The notes: a model not told the origin generated them from the letters alone. A DNA stretch of 64,000 nucleotides from Bacillota bacterium (GCA_021828865.1 JAJZCW010000010.1:42940-106939), one strand, 5' to 3'; shown: positions 21,275 through 30,168, counted from the stretch's first letter. Translations and numbers: made by a program.

Positions 21275-21703
21275 TCACCTCAGTTGTGTACGACTCTCGC
21301 TCTCCAAGTATTCACTGATTGCTCCTTGCACATCCACATTGTCGGGGGTGCATAGAAATACCAGATGACCGAGTTTTTGCATGCTACCGCCGATGGCATA
21401 CACACATCCGCTGAGAAAATCAACAATTTTCTCTGCTACATCAAAGGAGACCAAGTGTAAATTGACCACCACGGAACGATGTGCTTTCAAGTGATCCGCA
21501 ATCATCTGCGTCTCTTCATAATTGCCAGGCTCCGTCAAAACGACTCGCACCTGCTTTTGCGTGTGAAGGTTAACCACCGTGCCGCCCTTGCGTCCATACG
21601 CCGGTTCCGGTTCTGCCATGGTTGGCATTTCTTCCACGGCGTCCTCCTCTTCATATTCTTCTTCTTCGCCAAGTCCCAAGAAATTCATCACGCGTTGCAA
21701 CAT
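21275..21703 (-). CDS. sepF: Cell division protein SepF
   Basis: SepF bundles FtsZ filaments and anchors them to the membrane. An N-terminal amphipathic helix (MLQRVMNFLGLG) is the membrane anchor, then an acidic linker rich in Glu, then the conserved core (VVVNLHLVSFDVAEKIVDFL and GCVYAIGGSMQKLG). 142 aa. ATG at 21703 is preferred because GGAGG lies 9 nt upstream; an ATG at 21712 abuts that site. Confidence 0.94.
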   Translation of the reverse strand: MLQRVMNFLGLGEEEEYEEEDAVEEMPTMAEPEPAYGRKGGTVVNLHTQKQVRVVLTEPGNYEETQMIADHLKAHRSVVVNLHLVSFDVAEKIVDFLSGCVYAIGGSMQKLGHLVFLCTPDNVDVQGAISEYLESESRTQLR

Positions 21704-21769
21704 GTTTATCATCCTCCTTTACAATTATAGTAAACGTATGCTATCAGACTAAAGATACACTAAAACTAA

Positions 21770-22474
21770 TTATAGTGCGAGTCCTTCTTTTAAAACTAAT
21801 TTTCGACCAATCCGAATCATCGTCGCCCCCTCTTCCAGGGCAATCGGGTAATCCTCCGACATTCCCATCGAGAGTTCAGGCAAGTGTACACCAATACGGT
21901 TTTGCAGATCATCCCGAAGTGCTCGCAACAAGCGAAACTCTTGTCTCAACTGATCATCATTATCCGTATTCGTGGCAATCCCCATTAATCCCTTTATGGC
22001 AATTCCACGAAATTCGGTACAATCTGTTAAAAGTGACGCCACATCCTCCGGCATGACGCCTGACTTTTGCGCTTCTCCAGAAATATTGACCTGTAACATC
22101 ACATTCAGCGTGTTGCCAAATTCCTGCGCATATTTCGACAAGTCTTCCGCCAGTTCCCATCTGTCCACGCTATGTACCCACTTAAAGTGCCTGGCGATGT
22201 GACGCGCCTTGTTGCGCTGGATGGGCCCAATAAAGTGCCAATGAAGCTGCGGCAATTCCACTACTTTTGCGCGGGCCACTTGCCACCTGTTCTCCCCCGC
22301 ATCGGTGATTCCCGCCTGTTCCAAATCCCGCACTTCATCCACGCCAATGTATTTGGTCACTGCAACAAGCCGCACATTTCTTCCCGGATCACCAACCGCA
22401 CCGAGAATCTGTTGGATCTCCAGTTGCATCTTTGCCAACCGATCCCGCACCTGCAACTGGTAACGCTCATCCAT
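21770..22474 (-). CDS. ylmE: PLP homeostasis protein, YggS family (YlmE)
   Basis: A 234-residue alanine racemase-like TIM barrel that binds pyridoxal phosphate without racemase activity and helps keep free PLP low. The PLP lysine is in LVAVTKYIG near residue 40; GENRWQVARAK, HFIGPIQRNKA and the phosphate-binding end ELSMGMSEDYPIALEEG are conserved. ATG at 22474 behind GAGGAGTG. Gap of 66 nt to sepF. Confidence 0.93.
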   Translation of the reverse strand: MDERYQLQVRDRLAKMQLEIQQILGAVGDPGRNVRLVAVTKYIGVDEVRDLEQAGITDAGENRWQVARAKVVELPQLHWHFIGPIQRNKARHIARHFKWVHSVDRWELAEDLSKYAQEFGNTLNVMLQVNISGEAQKSGVMPEDVASLLTDCTEFRGIAIKGLMGIATNTDNDDQLRQEFRLLRALRDDLQNRIGVHLPELSMGMSEDYPIALEEGATMIRIGRKLVLKEGLAL

Positions 22475-22489
22475 CCGTAACACTCCTCT

Positions 22490-23287
22490 TTACTTGAGAT
22501 AAATAAACGCTCCCTGTCTACCCGTATATCCATTTTCTCGGCGATGGGAGAAAAACCGCTCATCGCAATGGGTGCAGATTCCCGTGTCGTGCACATGTTC
22601 ACTCGCAACGCCAAGACTCGCAAGCTCTTCTCGAATGAGCGTAGGGATGTCAAGCATAAAGTGGCCCGGCTTTTTTACAGAAGGGATAAGCGCCTCACCT
22701 TGATGCACAGAGAGCCGTCTGTAAGTCTCCCTGACCGCTTCCGCTACCGGTTCATCTACCTCATAACAGCAGCCCCGTATGGTAGGACCGATTGCCACTT
22801 GTAGTGCTTCCGGACTAACTCCAAGGTCAACCATCATTGTCATTGTCGAGGTGATGATGCCGCTAGTCGCTCCTCGCCATCCGGCATGTGCCGCTCCCAC
22901 GACTTTTTGGTCCCTACCTGCAAAAAGCACTGGTGCGCAATCCGCCGAAAGAATTATCAGTGGAACCCCTTTTTCCATGGTCACGAGCGCATCTGCATCT
23001 TCTATCGCATCGTCCATCGAAAAAGCGCCTTTGCCCACCTCTTTTTTTCCCACATGCCAAGCCCTATTCCCATGAACTTGTTTCGCAAATACAAAGTGCT
23101 GAGGTACCGAATCGATGGTCTTTGCGATGATGGCCCTGTTGGAAAGCACGTCTTCCTGACTATCGCCGACATGCAGACCAAGATTAAAGCTATCATAGGG
23201 AGATCTACTCACCCCGCCTTCGCGGTCAGTGAAACCTGCCACCACACCATGCGCCAGCCAGTCATCCAGCTTATAAAGCACAGCCAC
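22490..23287 (-). CDS. pgeF: Peptidoglycan editing factor / purine nucleoside phosphorylase YlmD (PgeF family)
   Basis: 265-residue multicopper-oxidase-like (DUF152) protein. Zinc-site residues are visible: His in AKQVHGN, Cys in ILSADCAPVLFA, and His in GAAHAGWRG. Members cleave purine nucleosides and in E. coli edit peptidoglycan precursors containing L-Ser; which applies here is not settled. GTG start at 23287 behind GGGGGA. A strong terminator upstream (23315-23342) separates it from ylmC, so it probably starts a transcript reaching divIVA. Confidence 0.92.
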   Translation of the reverse strand: MAVLYKLDDWLAHGVVAGFTDREGGVSRSPYDSFNLGLHVGDSQEDVLSNRAIIAKTIDSVPQHFVFAKQVHGNRAWHVGKKEVGKGAFSMDDAIEDADALVTMEKGVPLIILSADCAPVLFAGRDQKVVGAAHAGWRGATSGIITSTMTMMVDLGVSPEALQVAIGPTIRGCCYEVDEPVAEAVRETYRRLSVHQGEALIPSVKKPGHFMLDIPTLIREELASLGVASEHVHDTGICTHCDERFFSHRRENGYTGRQGAFIYLK

Positions 23288-23314
23288 TCCCCCAATTCCT
23301 CCTTATCTTAGCAC

Positions 23315-23342
23315 AAAAAAAAACAGTGGCTGCATGCCACCG
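23315..23342 (-). terminator. Rho-independent terminator after ylmC
   Basis: On the minus strand a 7-bp stem (arms 23336-23342 and 23324-23330, one G-T pair) with loop ATGCA is followed by nine T. It ends the sigG-ylmC side and isolates the vegetative ylmD-divIVA genes from the sporulation genes. Confidence 0.8.
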
Positions 23343-23345
23343 CGA

Positions 23346-23645
23346 CTACCCATAACGACCGGATGAATCAGAAGAAGAACCGCCAGAAAGAAAAGGTCGA
23401 TCATTGGCTGAACGCAGATCGACAAGCACCACGTCCGTGCCGATTTTGACGATCTGATCCCAGGCAATGACCACTTCATCACCTCTTGAAAAAAGTCCAA
23501 AAAACTTCCCTTCCGGCGGGATGACAAGCGCCCTTACCATGCCAGTTTCCAAATCGATTTCAAGATCGCCAATCCCGCCCAGTTTACGGCCATCTACGAC
23601 ATTGATCACATCTTTGGTTTGCAGTTCTCCAGCTCTCACCCTCAA
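23346..23645 (-). CDS. ylmC: YlmC/YmxH family PRC-barrel sporulation protein
   Basis: 99-residue PRC-barrel protein (ELQTKDVINVVDGRKLGGIGDLEIDLETG), the YlmC/YmxH family found almost only in spore formers. The tail is Ser/Gly-rich. The molecular role is unknown. The TTG at 23645 is the frame start, with an AAGG/AGGG stretch just upstream; an in-frame GTG 6 nt later is an alternative. It follows sigG by 84 nt. Confidence 0.88.
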   Translation of the reverse strand: MRVRAGELQTKDVINVVDGRKLGGIGDLEIDLETGMVRALVIPPEGKFFGLFSRGDEVVIAWDQIVKIGTDVVLVDLRSANDRPFLSGGSSSDSSGRYG

Positions 23646-23729
23646 CCCTGCCTTAGCATGACGTGAAAGATTGTCTCTATCTACGTTATGTCATGGCAAG
23701 AGCAAATTTGACTGGAAAGAAAGAATGAA

Positions 23730-24506
23730 TCATTTGATGTATTTTTGCATGTGGCCGATCGCCGCTTTTTCAAGGCGTGACACCTGCGCCTGCGAGATGC
23801 CTATTTCGTCCGCCACTTCCATTTGCGTTTTTCCTTCAAAAAAACGCATGGAAAGAATCCGCTTTTCTCTTTCAGAGAGCCTGCGCATGGCCTCCTTGAT
23901 CGCGATCTCCTCGACCCAACTGAGGTCCTGATTTTTTTCGTCGCTGATCTGATCCATCACAAAGATAGGATCGCCGCCATCGTGATAGATTGGTTCAAAG
24001 AGCGAGACCGGATCCTGAATAGCGTCCAGCGCAAGCACGACATCTTCTCGCGTGACCTCCATTTCTTGTGAAATTTCCGCCACGGTTGGTTCCCTCAAAT
24101 TTTGGTTCGTCAGGCGATCCCGTACTTGAAGTGCCCGATAAGCAATATCCCGCAATGAACGGCTGACGCGAATGGGGTTATTATCTCTAAGGTACCTGCG
24201 GATTTCCCCGATAATCATCGGCACCGCATAGGTTGAAAACTTTACGTTTTGTGAGAGGTCGAAATTATCAATGGCTTTCATGAGACCAATACAGCCTACC
24301 TGAAATAAATCATCCACATATTCCCCACGGTTGTTGAACCGCTGTATCACAGACAAGACCAGGCGCAGGTTGCCGTTGATCAGCTTTTCTCTCGCAAAGG
24401 TTTCGCCGCTTTGCATTTGCGAAAACAGTTGTCTCATTTCCGTGTTCGTCAAGACGGGCAATTGTGATGTATTCACTCCGCAGATCTCAACTTTTGTACG
24501 CTTCAA
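23730..24506 (-). CDS. sigG: RNA polymerase sporulation sigma factor SigG
   Basis: Late forespore sigma factor. The N-terminal hallmark KVEICGVNTSQLPVLTN is present (the region contacted by the Gin anti-sigma factor in B. subtilis), then region 2 (DDLFQVGCIGLMKAIDNFD, KFSTYAVPMIIGEIRRYLRD), region 3, and region 4 with the helix-turn-helix (TQMEVADEIGISQAQVSRLE). 258 aa. TTG start at 24506 behind GGAGGG. The 68-nt gap after sigE carries a sigma-G/F-type promoter (24544-24572). Confidence 0.96.
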   Translation of the reverse strand: MKRTKVEICGVNTSQLPVLTNTEMRQLFSQMQSGETFAREKLINGNLRLVLSVIQRFNNRGEYVDDLFQVGCIGLMKAIDNFDLSQNVKFSTYAVPMIIGEIRRYLRDNNPIRVSRSLRDIAYRALQVRDRLTNQNLREPTVAEISQEMEVTREDVVLALDAIQDPVSLFEPIYHDGGDPIFVMDQISDEKNQDLSWVEEIAIKEAMRRLSEREKRILSMRFFEGKTQMEVADEIGISQAQVSRLEKAAIGHMQKYIK

Positions 24507-24543
24507 GTGGTTCCCTCCAAGCGACATACCCGAACTCGTGTAC

Positions 24544-24572
24544 CAGTATGTCCCTACAAGGGAGAATTATGC
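24544..24572 (-). promoter_or_regulatory. Probable sigma-G/sigma-F promoter of sigG
   Basis: Minus strand: GCATA (24568-24572), a 17-nt spacer, then CATACTG (24544-24550). This matches the forespore sigma consensus (GNATR, 17-18 nt, CATNNTA), placed between sigE and sigG as in B. subtilis, where sigG has its own forespore promoter. Confidence 0.65.
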
Positions 24573-24574
24573 AG

Positions 24575-25297
24575 TCACATCATGCGGTTGAATTCCTTGC
24601 GAAGTCGTTTGATAATCCTTTTTTCCAACCGGGAAATATAAGATTGGGAGATGCCTAGGAGGTCAGCCACGTCTTTTTGTGTCATTTCTTTTCCGCCTTG
24701 TAGTCCAAACCGGAGTTCCATAATGCGCCGCTCGCGATCCCCCAGTTTGTCCAGCGCATCGTAAAGCAGTTCGCGATCCACCTCTTCTTCGATGTCACGA
24801 TAGATGGTATCGCTTTCTGTGCCGAGCACATCAGAGAGCAAGAGTTCATTCCCGTCCCAATCTACATTGAGCGGTTCATCAAACGATACTTCCACCCGCA
24901 CCTTGTTGTTTCGGCGCAAAAACATCAAGATTTCATTTTCGATGCACCGAGAAGCATAGGTCGCCAGTTTGATTTTTTTCTCTGTGTCAAAGGTGTTCAC
25001 CGCCTTGATCAGCCCGATCGTTCCAATGGACACGAGATCCTCAATATGGATGCCTGTGTTCTCAAATTTGCGGGCGATATAAACGACCAAACGGAGGTTT
25101 CGTTCAATCAGAAGCGAGCGCACTGCCAAGTCTCCAGTTGGTAATTTATCAAGCAAAAAAGCCTCTTCTTCGCGGGTAAGCGGTGGTGGCAACGCCTCGC
25201 TACCGCCCACATACGCGATTGGCTCGGACGCTGCACCAAGCTTAAGCTGTATGCGTAGTATGAATAGTTTGACCTGAAGACGTAGCGGCGTTGGCAT
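24575..25297 (-). CDS. sigE: RNA polymerase sporulation sigma factor SigE (pro-SigE)
   Basis: Early mother-cell sigma factor made as an inactive precursor. The region [19 protein letters not shown] is near-identical to the Bacillus protein, and the roughly 27-residue hydrophobic/basic pro-sequence precedes it, to be removed by SpoIIGA. Regions 2 ([18 protein letters not shown]) and 4 ([20 protein letters not shown]) are intact. 240 aa from ATG at 25297, with AAAGGGGG 11 nt upstream. Its 5' end overlaps spoIIGA by 56 nt, which should couple protease and substrate production. Confidence 0.96.
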   Translation of the reverse strand: MPTPLRLQVKLFILRIQLKLGAASEPIAYVGGSEALPPPLTREEEAFLLDKLPTGDLAVRSLLIERNLRLVVYIARKFENTGIHIEDLVSIGTIGLIKAVNTFDTEKKIKLATYASRCIENEILMFLRRNNKVRVEVSFDEPLNVDWDGNELLLSDVLGTESDTIYRDIEEEVDRELLYDALDKLGDRERRIMELRFGLQGGKEMTQKDVADLLGISQSYISRLEKRIIKRLRKEFNRMM

Positions 25298-26255
25298 CCG
25301 TATCGGTTCCCCCTTTATATTTCCATGCGCGCGTGGCTGGTAGAATGCATTCAAAATCTGCTTGAGGAAAATCCGCACCTCTCATGAGCCCCAACATCAT
25401 TGGCAATAACGAGATTTCCCCCTTGTCTTCCAGCATCACGGCCTCTCCCAATTTGACGGCGAGCATCACTCCGCTTTTTCCTCCGATGCCTTGAAACGGA
25501 ATGACGTACCACCTTCCTGCCCATTCAGGCTGTGTTGTACTGATCGCGTGTAGCGCTTGATAGGGATCGGTCGCCTCGTGCAACAATTGATAGATGGATA
25601 ATGGCAATAATGACTTTGCGGCCTCTATCTTTATCATGGCTACAGGGAGATGAGCAATGGGATCTTTCAGTAGATTGCCTGAGTCAATGAGCGCTCTGAC
25701 TTCGACACTTTCGCCGTCTACCCTCAAACGCACGAGGGCAAATAGGGGGTGTGTGCGCCAACCCTTTTTTACCTTACGAAATAGTGATAGCACCAGCACG
25801 CCTGCAAACGGAAAGAGAATTGACCAGGCAACGGTATCGAGGCTAGTCCACCACACCACCTGCTGATGCACATAGGCGAGTTGTCCCAATGTCGAAGAGG
25901 AGGGGGTGAATAGACTCTGCATCGCAAAAAGCATCCCGCCGCTCGCTGCTGATACACCAAGAAAACCGATGAAGCGAAGTGATAGGTTTCTCCATCCGAT
26001 GCGCGTGGCAAGTTCTTTCCCAGTTCCCGTCGAGAGCATGATCATGAGAAATGCGGCCGCTAATTTATAAGGAGTTGCGGCAAGACTTTGCCATCCAGGA
26101 AATAAGGTGGCCACCGCATAGGCCGATCCCATTGCAGCGGCAAGGAAGATGCGATACCATGTGTATTTTGCGTGAAATAAAATCGCTGTCGCATAGAGCA
26201 ACATTGCATCAATGCAAAAATTAATGGCAAACGCGAGATCGACGTAGACAACCAC
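25242..26255 (-). CDS. spoIIGA: Sporulation sigma-E factor processing peptidase SpoIIGA
   Basis: Septal-membrane aspartic protease that cleaves pro-SigE when activated from the forespore by SpoIIR. About five hydrophobic segments cover the first roughly 150 residues, followed by a cytoplasmic domain with the catalytic motif [12 protein letters not shown]. 337 aa. GTG at 26255 behind GGTGGAGG, giving the N terminus [16 protein letters not shown], which fits the family. The C-terminal tail (about 20 residues) is Thr/Ser/Ala-rich where it overlaps sigE and is probably not functional. Confidence 0.94.
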   Translation of the reverse strand: MVVYVDLAFAINFCIDAMLLYATAILFHAKYTWYRIFLAAAMGSAYAVATLFPGWQSLAATPYKLAAAFLMIMLSTGTGKELATRIGWRNLSLRFIGFLGVSAASGGMLFAMQSLFTPSSSTLGQLAYVHQQVVWWTSLDTVAWSILFPFAGVLVLSLFRKVKKGWRTHPLFALVRLRVDGESVEVRALIDSGNLLKDPIAHLPVAMIKIEAAKSLLPLSIYQLLHEATDPYQALHAISTTQPEWAGRWYVIPFQGIGGKSGVMLAVKLGEAVMLEDKGEISLLPMMLGLMRGADFPQADFECILPATRAWKYKGGTDTDANAATSSGQTIHTTHTA

Positions 26256-26282
26256 CGGACATCCTCCACCCAAGTTGCCCAC

Positions 26283-26317
26283 AGTATAGTCCATGTCTTA
26301 CGCAAAGGCTGTCGCAA
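26283..26317 (-). promoter_or_regulatory. Possible Spo0A-controlled promoter of spoIIGA-sigE
   Basis: Minus strand: TTGCGA (26312-26317) and TATACT (26283-26288) are separated by 23 nt. The long spacer recalls the B. subtilis spoIIG promoter, whose -35 and -10 are unusually far apart and which needs Spo0A. A 0A-like heptamer TGTCGCA (one mismatch to TGTCGAA) overlaps the -35 on the plus strand at 26310-26316, and CGTCGAA (one mismatch) lies on the minus strand at 26353-26359. Confidence 0.45.
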
Positions 26318-26359
26318 TATGCCATATGAAAAGTGTTTTTTTCCAGACAAAATTCGACG

Positions 26360-26473
26360 TCAGTTGGGAAGACTTATCGTGACAAGTAATCTGCCATGAT
26401 CGAGAATGGCGATTCGATCGCAAAGCGCACTAGCTACCCCCCAATAATTGGCTACAATCAACATAGTCCTACC
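26360..26473 (-). pseudogene. Remnant of an ABC transporter ATPase C-terminal end
   Basis: A 37-codon open stretch, bounded upstream by an in-frame TAA, translates to a segment with ALCDRIAILDHGRLLV, the typical sequence after the H-loop of ABC-type ATPases. It is preceded by GRTMLIVANYWGVASA, which resembles the Walker B-to-H-loop segment (usual form T-hh-h-S-THxxEEAExLCDR) but has lost the H-loop His and the acidic residues. The rest of the gene is missing. It lies 21 nt after the TetR gene on the same strand, as if it once formed a TetR-ABC export operon. Confidence 0.7.
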
Positions 26474-26494
26474 TTAATGAATTTGCTTGCTTCC

Positions 26495-27076
26495 TCAGTT
26501 CTCCCTTTGCGCAAGGTTCGCAATCCCATAAAGGAAAATTTCACGAACCAAATCAATAGCTTGTCGTAAAGGGACTTCCTCTCTTTGCAAAAATTCCGGT
26601 CTGACAAATTGATTGGCAATCAGAATTAAAAATTTAGCTGCCCATTCAGGGTTAATCTCTTGACGTACAGCCCCTTCCTCCTGACTACGGCGAAAAAGTT
26701 CTGTTAAAAATTGGATTCGATCGGTACGGAAATCCACGATTAACTGAAAGACTGAGGGAGCATAACGCTCGATGTCTTCGAGAAACGTCATACTAAATCC
26801 ACCAACAGCTCGCTGAACAGCACCCAAAATGTTGGTAAATGCCACCACAAAATCAAGGGAATCATCCTTTTTGATCTCATCAACTGCATCGCCAAGCATT
26901 GTCAATTCTCGGAGCACTACCTGCCTGGCAATCTCTTCTTTACTTTCGAAGTGCTGATAAAGTGTGCGCTTCGATATTCCCCGCTTATGCGCAATATCAT
27001 CTACAGTAACTTGTCGATAGCCACGTTGGTTGAAAAGCGATAACGCAGCATTCAGGATGTCATCGCTTGATGCCAC
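26495..27076 (-). CDS. TetR/AcrR family transcriptional regulator
   Basis: 193 residues; N-terminal TetR helix-turn-helix (DILNAALSLFNQRGYRQVT, VDDIAHKRGISKRTLYQHF, about residues 5-50), then an all-helical ligand-binding domain. Such repressors usually control a neighbouring exporter; here only the ATPase remnant just downstream is left. GTG at 27076 has GGGAGGAG 8 nt upstream. An imperfect palindrome at 27102-27116 may be its own operator. Confidence 0.9.
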   Translation of the reverse strand: MASSDDILNAALSLFNQRGYRQVTVDDIAHKRGISKRTLYQHFESKEEIARQVVLRELTMLGDAVDEIKKDDSLDFVVAFTNILGAVQRAVGGFSMTFLEDIERYAPSVFQLIVDFRTDRIQFLTELFRRSQEEGAVRQEINPEWAAKFLILIANQFVRPEFLQREEVPLRQAIDLVREIFLYGIANLAQREN

Positions 27077-27101
27077 TATTCGATCTCCTCCCAAAATATA
27101 A

Positions 27102-27116
27102 AAACTATTATGGTTT
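27102..27116. promoter_or_regulatory. Candidate operator of the TetR regulator
   Basis: A 15-bp imperfect inverted repeat with AAAC and GTTT ends and an AT-rich centre, 25 nt upstream of the TetR start codon and just before its ribosome-binding site. It is placed where autoregulation would be expected. Binding is inferred. Confidence 0.4.
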
Positions 27117-27202
27117 CCATCGTTTACAATTCATTCTATGATCCCAGATGGACGAAGTCAATCTCACCATGCATGTTCATATTGGATAAAATTGATTATC
27201 AT

Positions 27203-27231
27203 TTGAAAGAGGCTTAATCACTACTTAGTAT
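27203..27231 (+). promoter_or_regulatory. Sigma-A-type promoter for the sigma-54 activator gene
   Basis: TTGAAA (27203-27208), 17-nt spacer, TAGTAT (27226-27231), about 30 nt before the TTG start at 27261. Confidence 0.6.
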
Positions 27232-27260
27232 ACCTCCGAAAAGACGAGGAGAGGATCCAT

Positions 27261-28688
27261 TTGAATCCACCTTTTTATTTTTCACAGAGCAACATGACAC
27301 TGGAGCAAGCCCTAAACTGGCTCCACATGTTGGGACAGGTACTCGACCGCCTTGGTGAAGGTGTTCACATTATCGATGCCACAGGGAGAACCATTTGGTA
27401 CAACAGCAAAATGGAAGAAATGGAGGGGATGAACCGTCAGGATGTCATCGGCAAAGCCATCCTTGACGTCTTCCGGTTTTCTGATGTATCAGGCAGCACA
27501 CTGCTCGACGCGATCCAAAAAGGGAAAACGACAAAAAACATCAGGCAGACTTATTTTAATAATCGCGGGTTGGCGATCACGACGATCAACAACACCTATC
27601 CGCTTTTTCTGGAAAACGATGTGATTGGTGCGGTGGAAATTGCGTCCAACGTCACAAAAGTCGAGCGGCTTCAGGAAAACCTCTTCAAGGAACCAAAAGC
27701 TACCTACACTTTCGAGGACATCATAACGAACAACAGTGCCATGCGGGAAGTGATTGAACAAGCGCGAAGAACAGCGCGCACTGATTCTTCTGTGCTCATC
27801 ATTGGCGAGACAGGCACTGGAAAAGAATTGTTGACGCAAAGCATCCATCAAGCCAGCCCTCGCGCTGCAGGTCCGCTCATCTCACAAAACTGCGCAGCGC
27901 TTCCAGAATCACTGATTGAAGGATTACTCTTTGGTACGGCTCGCGGGGCTTTCACAGGTGCCATCGACCGTCCGGGATTGATCGAACAGGCAAATGGTGG
28001 AACTCTTTTACTCGATGAACTGAATTCCCTAGACCCCTCCTTGCAGGCCAAACTGCTGCGGGTGATTCAGGAGCGCACACTTCGTCGCGTTGGCGATACG
28101 AAAGACCGCAAGGTAGACGTCCGGATCCTGGCCACGATCAATGAAGACCCTCTTCAAGCTGTTGAAAAAGGCAAATTGCGAGCCGACCTATATTACCGGC
28201 TCAGCGTGGTGACACTTCTCTTGCCGCCTCTGCGTGACAGGCGGGATGACATGCCGCTATTAATCCAGGCACTCATCGCCAAGTACAATCAGTTGTTCCA
28301 ATTGCATGTCAAAGGGTTATCGCCCATTCTTCAGGAAAAAATACTGGCTTATGACTGGCCAGGCAACGTTCGGGAACTGGAACACACCATTCAAGGGGCT
28401 ATGAATCTGGTGCAAGGGGAAGAGTGGCTCGACATCATTCACCTTCCTTTTTACTTGCGCCGCAAATGGCAAATTGGGGAAAGGCCATCGACTACTTCTA
28501 CTATCGCGCCGTCCTTGGGGGATCGTGCTTTTGATTTGCGAGATCAGGTGGAGAAATACGAACTATCCTATTTGAAAGAAATGTTGGCAAGTCATCAAGG
28601 CAATATCTCGGCCACCGCGAAGGCGCTCGGTATGACCAGACAAAATTTGCAATACTATTTGAAAAAATACAGCCTCCGAGACAAGTGA
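27261..28688 (+). CDS. Sigma-54-dependent transcriptional activator (PAS-AAA+-Fis)
   Basis: 475 residues: N-terminal PAS sensor (about 20-130, LGEGVHIIDATGRTIWYNSK), central AAA+ domain (about 150-395) with Walker A GETGTGKE, the sigma-54 contact loop GAFTGA and Walker B GGTLLLDELNSL, and a C-terminal Fis-type helix-turn-helix (GNISATAKALGMTRQNLQYYLKK). The RocR/BkdR-like layout points to control of amino acid or organic acid catabolism. TTG start behind GAGGAGAGG. It is convergent with the dehydrogenase gene, its most likely target nearby, although I could not find a -24/-12 promoter there. Confidence 0.92.
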   Translation: MNPPFYFSQSNMTLEQALNWLHMLGQVLDRLGEGVHIIDATGRTIWYNSKMEEMEGMNRQDVIGKAILDVFRFSDVSGSTLLDAIQKGKTTKNIRQTYFNNRGLAITTINNTYPLFLENDVIGAVEIASNVTKVERLQENLFKEPKATYTFEDIITNNSAMREVIEQARRTARTDSSVLIIGETGTGKELLTQSIHQASPRAAGPLISQNCAALPESLIEGLLFGTARGAFTGAIDRPGLIEQANGGTLLLDELNSLDPSLQAKLLRVIQERTLRRVGDTKDRKVDVRILATINEDPLQAVEKGKLRADLYYRLSVVTLLLPPLRDRRDDMPLLIQALIAKYNQLFQLHVKGLSPILQEKILAYDWPGNVRELEHTIQGAMNLVQGEEWLDIIHLPFYLRRKWQIGERPSTTSTIAPSLGDRAFDLRDQVEKYELSYLKEMLASHQGNISATAKALGMTRQNLQYYLKKYSLRDK

Positions 28689-28707
28689 ACTATCACCGCA
28701 AATCCCA

Positions 28708-30168
28708 TTAATACCTTGCAGTGATCATCTTTCTTCTCGTATAAAATTCCACTCCATCCCGGCCATTGGCATGAAGATCGCCATAGAACGATTTTTTCCA
28801 ACCGGAAAAGGGGAAGAATGCCATCGGTGCCGGGATGCCAATGTTGACGCCAAGCATTCCCGCGTCGATCTCTTCGCGGAATTTGCGAACTGCTTTGGCG
28901 CTGTCTGTGAAAATGCAAGCACCATTAGCAAAATCCGATTGGTTAGCGATGGCAATCGCCTCCTCCAAATCCTTGGCGCGTACGACAGATAACACGGGCG
29001 CAAAGATTTCATCATTCCAAACCTTCATCCCCGGCTTGACGTGATCAAGTATGGTCGGCCCCATGAAGTAACCTTTTTGTTCAGAAAAAACCGCATCCTT
29101 TCGCCCATCTCGAACGAGGGTAGCGCCTTCGTTCACCCCTGCCTCGACATAGCTGGCTGCGCGCGCTTTGTGGGCATCGCGGATGACTGGCCCTAAAAAC
29201 ACCCCTTCCTCCATTCCATTGCCGATGACGATTTCACTTGCAGCCTTCGTTAATTTTTCCACAAACTCATCTGCGATCGCGCCGACCGGCACCACTACAG
29301 AAGTGGCCATACAGCGCTCTCCAGCAGACCCATATGCCGCGGCAATCACCTGATTGACTGCGAGATCAAGATCCGCGTCCGGCATGATAATGGTATGGTT
29401 TTTAGCGCCAGCTAACGCCTGTACTCGTTTGCCATTTGCCGCCGCCGTTTTGTACACGTATTCTGCTACAGGCTGCGATCCAACAAAGGAAATTGCCCTG
29501 ACATCAGGATTCGTTAAAAGTCCGTTCACCACGTCATGTGCACCGTGAACGATGTTCAAGACCCCATCAGGCAATCCCGCCTCCATAAACAGTTCGGCAA
29601 GCCTCATGGCGGTCAAGGGCGCTTTTTCAGATGGTTTTAAGACAAATGTATTACCGAGCGCAATCGCAAGAGGAAACATCCAAGCTGGCACCATCATAGG
29701 AAAGTTAAATGGGGTAATTCCCCCTACCACTCCGATTGGATACCGGTACATGCCTGACTCGAGGTCTGTTGCGATATCCGGCAATTGTGAGCCCATCATA
29801 AGCGTGGGAGCGCCTGCGGCAAATTCCACATTTTCAATGCCGCGCTGCACTTCGCCATACGCTTCTTTGTAACTCTTGCCATTTTCGAGCGTGACAAGCT
29901 TCGCAAGCTCGTCCCAATGTTCAACGAGCAACTGCTGATACTTAAACAGGATGCGGGCGCGCTTTGGCACCGGCGTCTTGCTCCACGACTGATAAGCCTT
30001 ATTCGCAGCCTCTACAGCCCTTGCCACATCCTCGGTGCCTGACATGGGCACATATGCCAATGTCTCGCCTGTCGCTGGATTGGGCACGGGATCAGTCGCG
30101 TCTGTGACGGCACTAACCCATTGTCCACCAATCAAATTTTGTAACACCGGTGTATTTTCCAAATTCAT
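28708..30168 (-). CDS. mmsA: CoA-acylating methylmalonate-semialdehyde dehydrogenase
   Basis: Oxidises malonate or methylmalonate semialdehyde to acetyl- or propionyl-CoA; the iolA product of Bacillus belongs here. The aldehyde dehydrogenase fold is seen with [18 protein letters not shown] and the catalytic Cys in [14 protein letters not shown]. The C-terminal motif [21 protein letters not shown] is family-typical. 486 aa from ATG at 30168; the TTG two codons earlier is too close to the GAGAGG site. It stands alone without other inositol or valine pathway genes, so the physiological substrate is open. Confidence 0.92.
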   Translation of the reverse strand: MNLENTPVLQNLIGGQWVSAVTDATDPVPNPATGETLAYVPMSGTEDVARAVEAANKAYQSWSKTPVPKRARILFKYQQLLVEHWDELAKLVTLENGKSYKEAYGEVQRGIENVEFAAGAPTLMMGSQLPDIATDLESGMYRYPIGVVGGITPFNFPMMVPAWMFPLAIALGNTFVLKPSEKAPLTAMRLAELFMEAGLPDGVLNIVHGAHDVVNGLLTNPDVRAISFVGSQPVAEYVYKTAAANGKRVQALAGAKNHTIIMPDADLDLAVNQVIAAAYGSAGERCMATSVVVPVGAIADEFVEKLTKAASEIVIGNGMEEGVFLGPVIRDAHKARAASYVEAGVNEGATLVRDGRKDAVFSEQKGYFMGPTILDHVKPGMKVWNDEIFAPVLSVVRAKDLEEAIAIANQSDFANGACIFTDSAKAVRKFREEIDAGMLGVNIGIPAPMAFFPFSGWKKSFYGDLHANGRDGVEFYTRRKMITARY

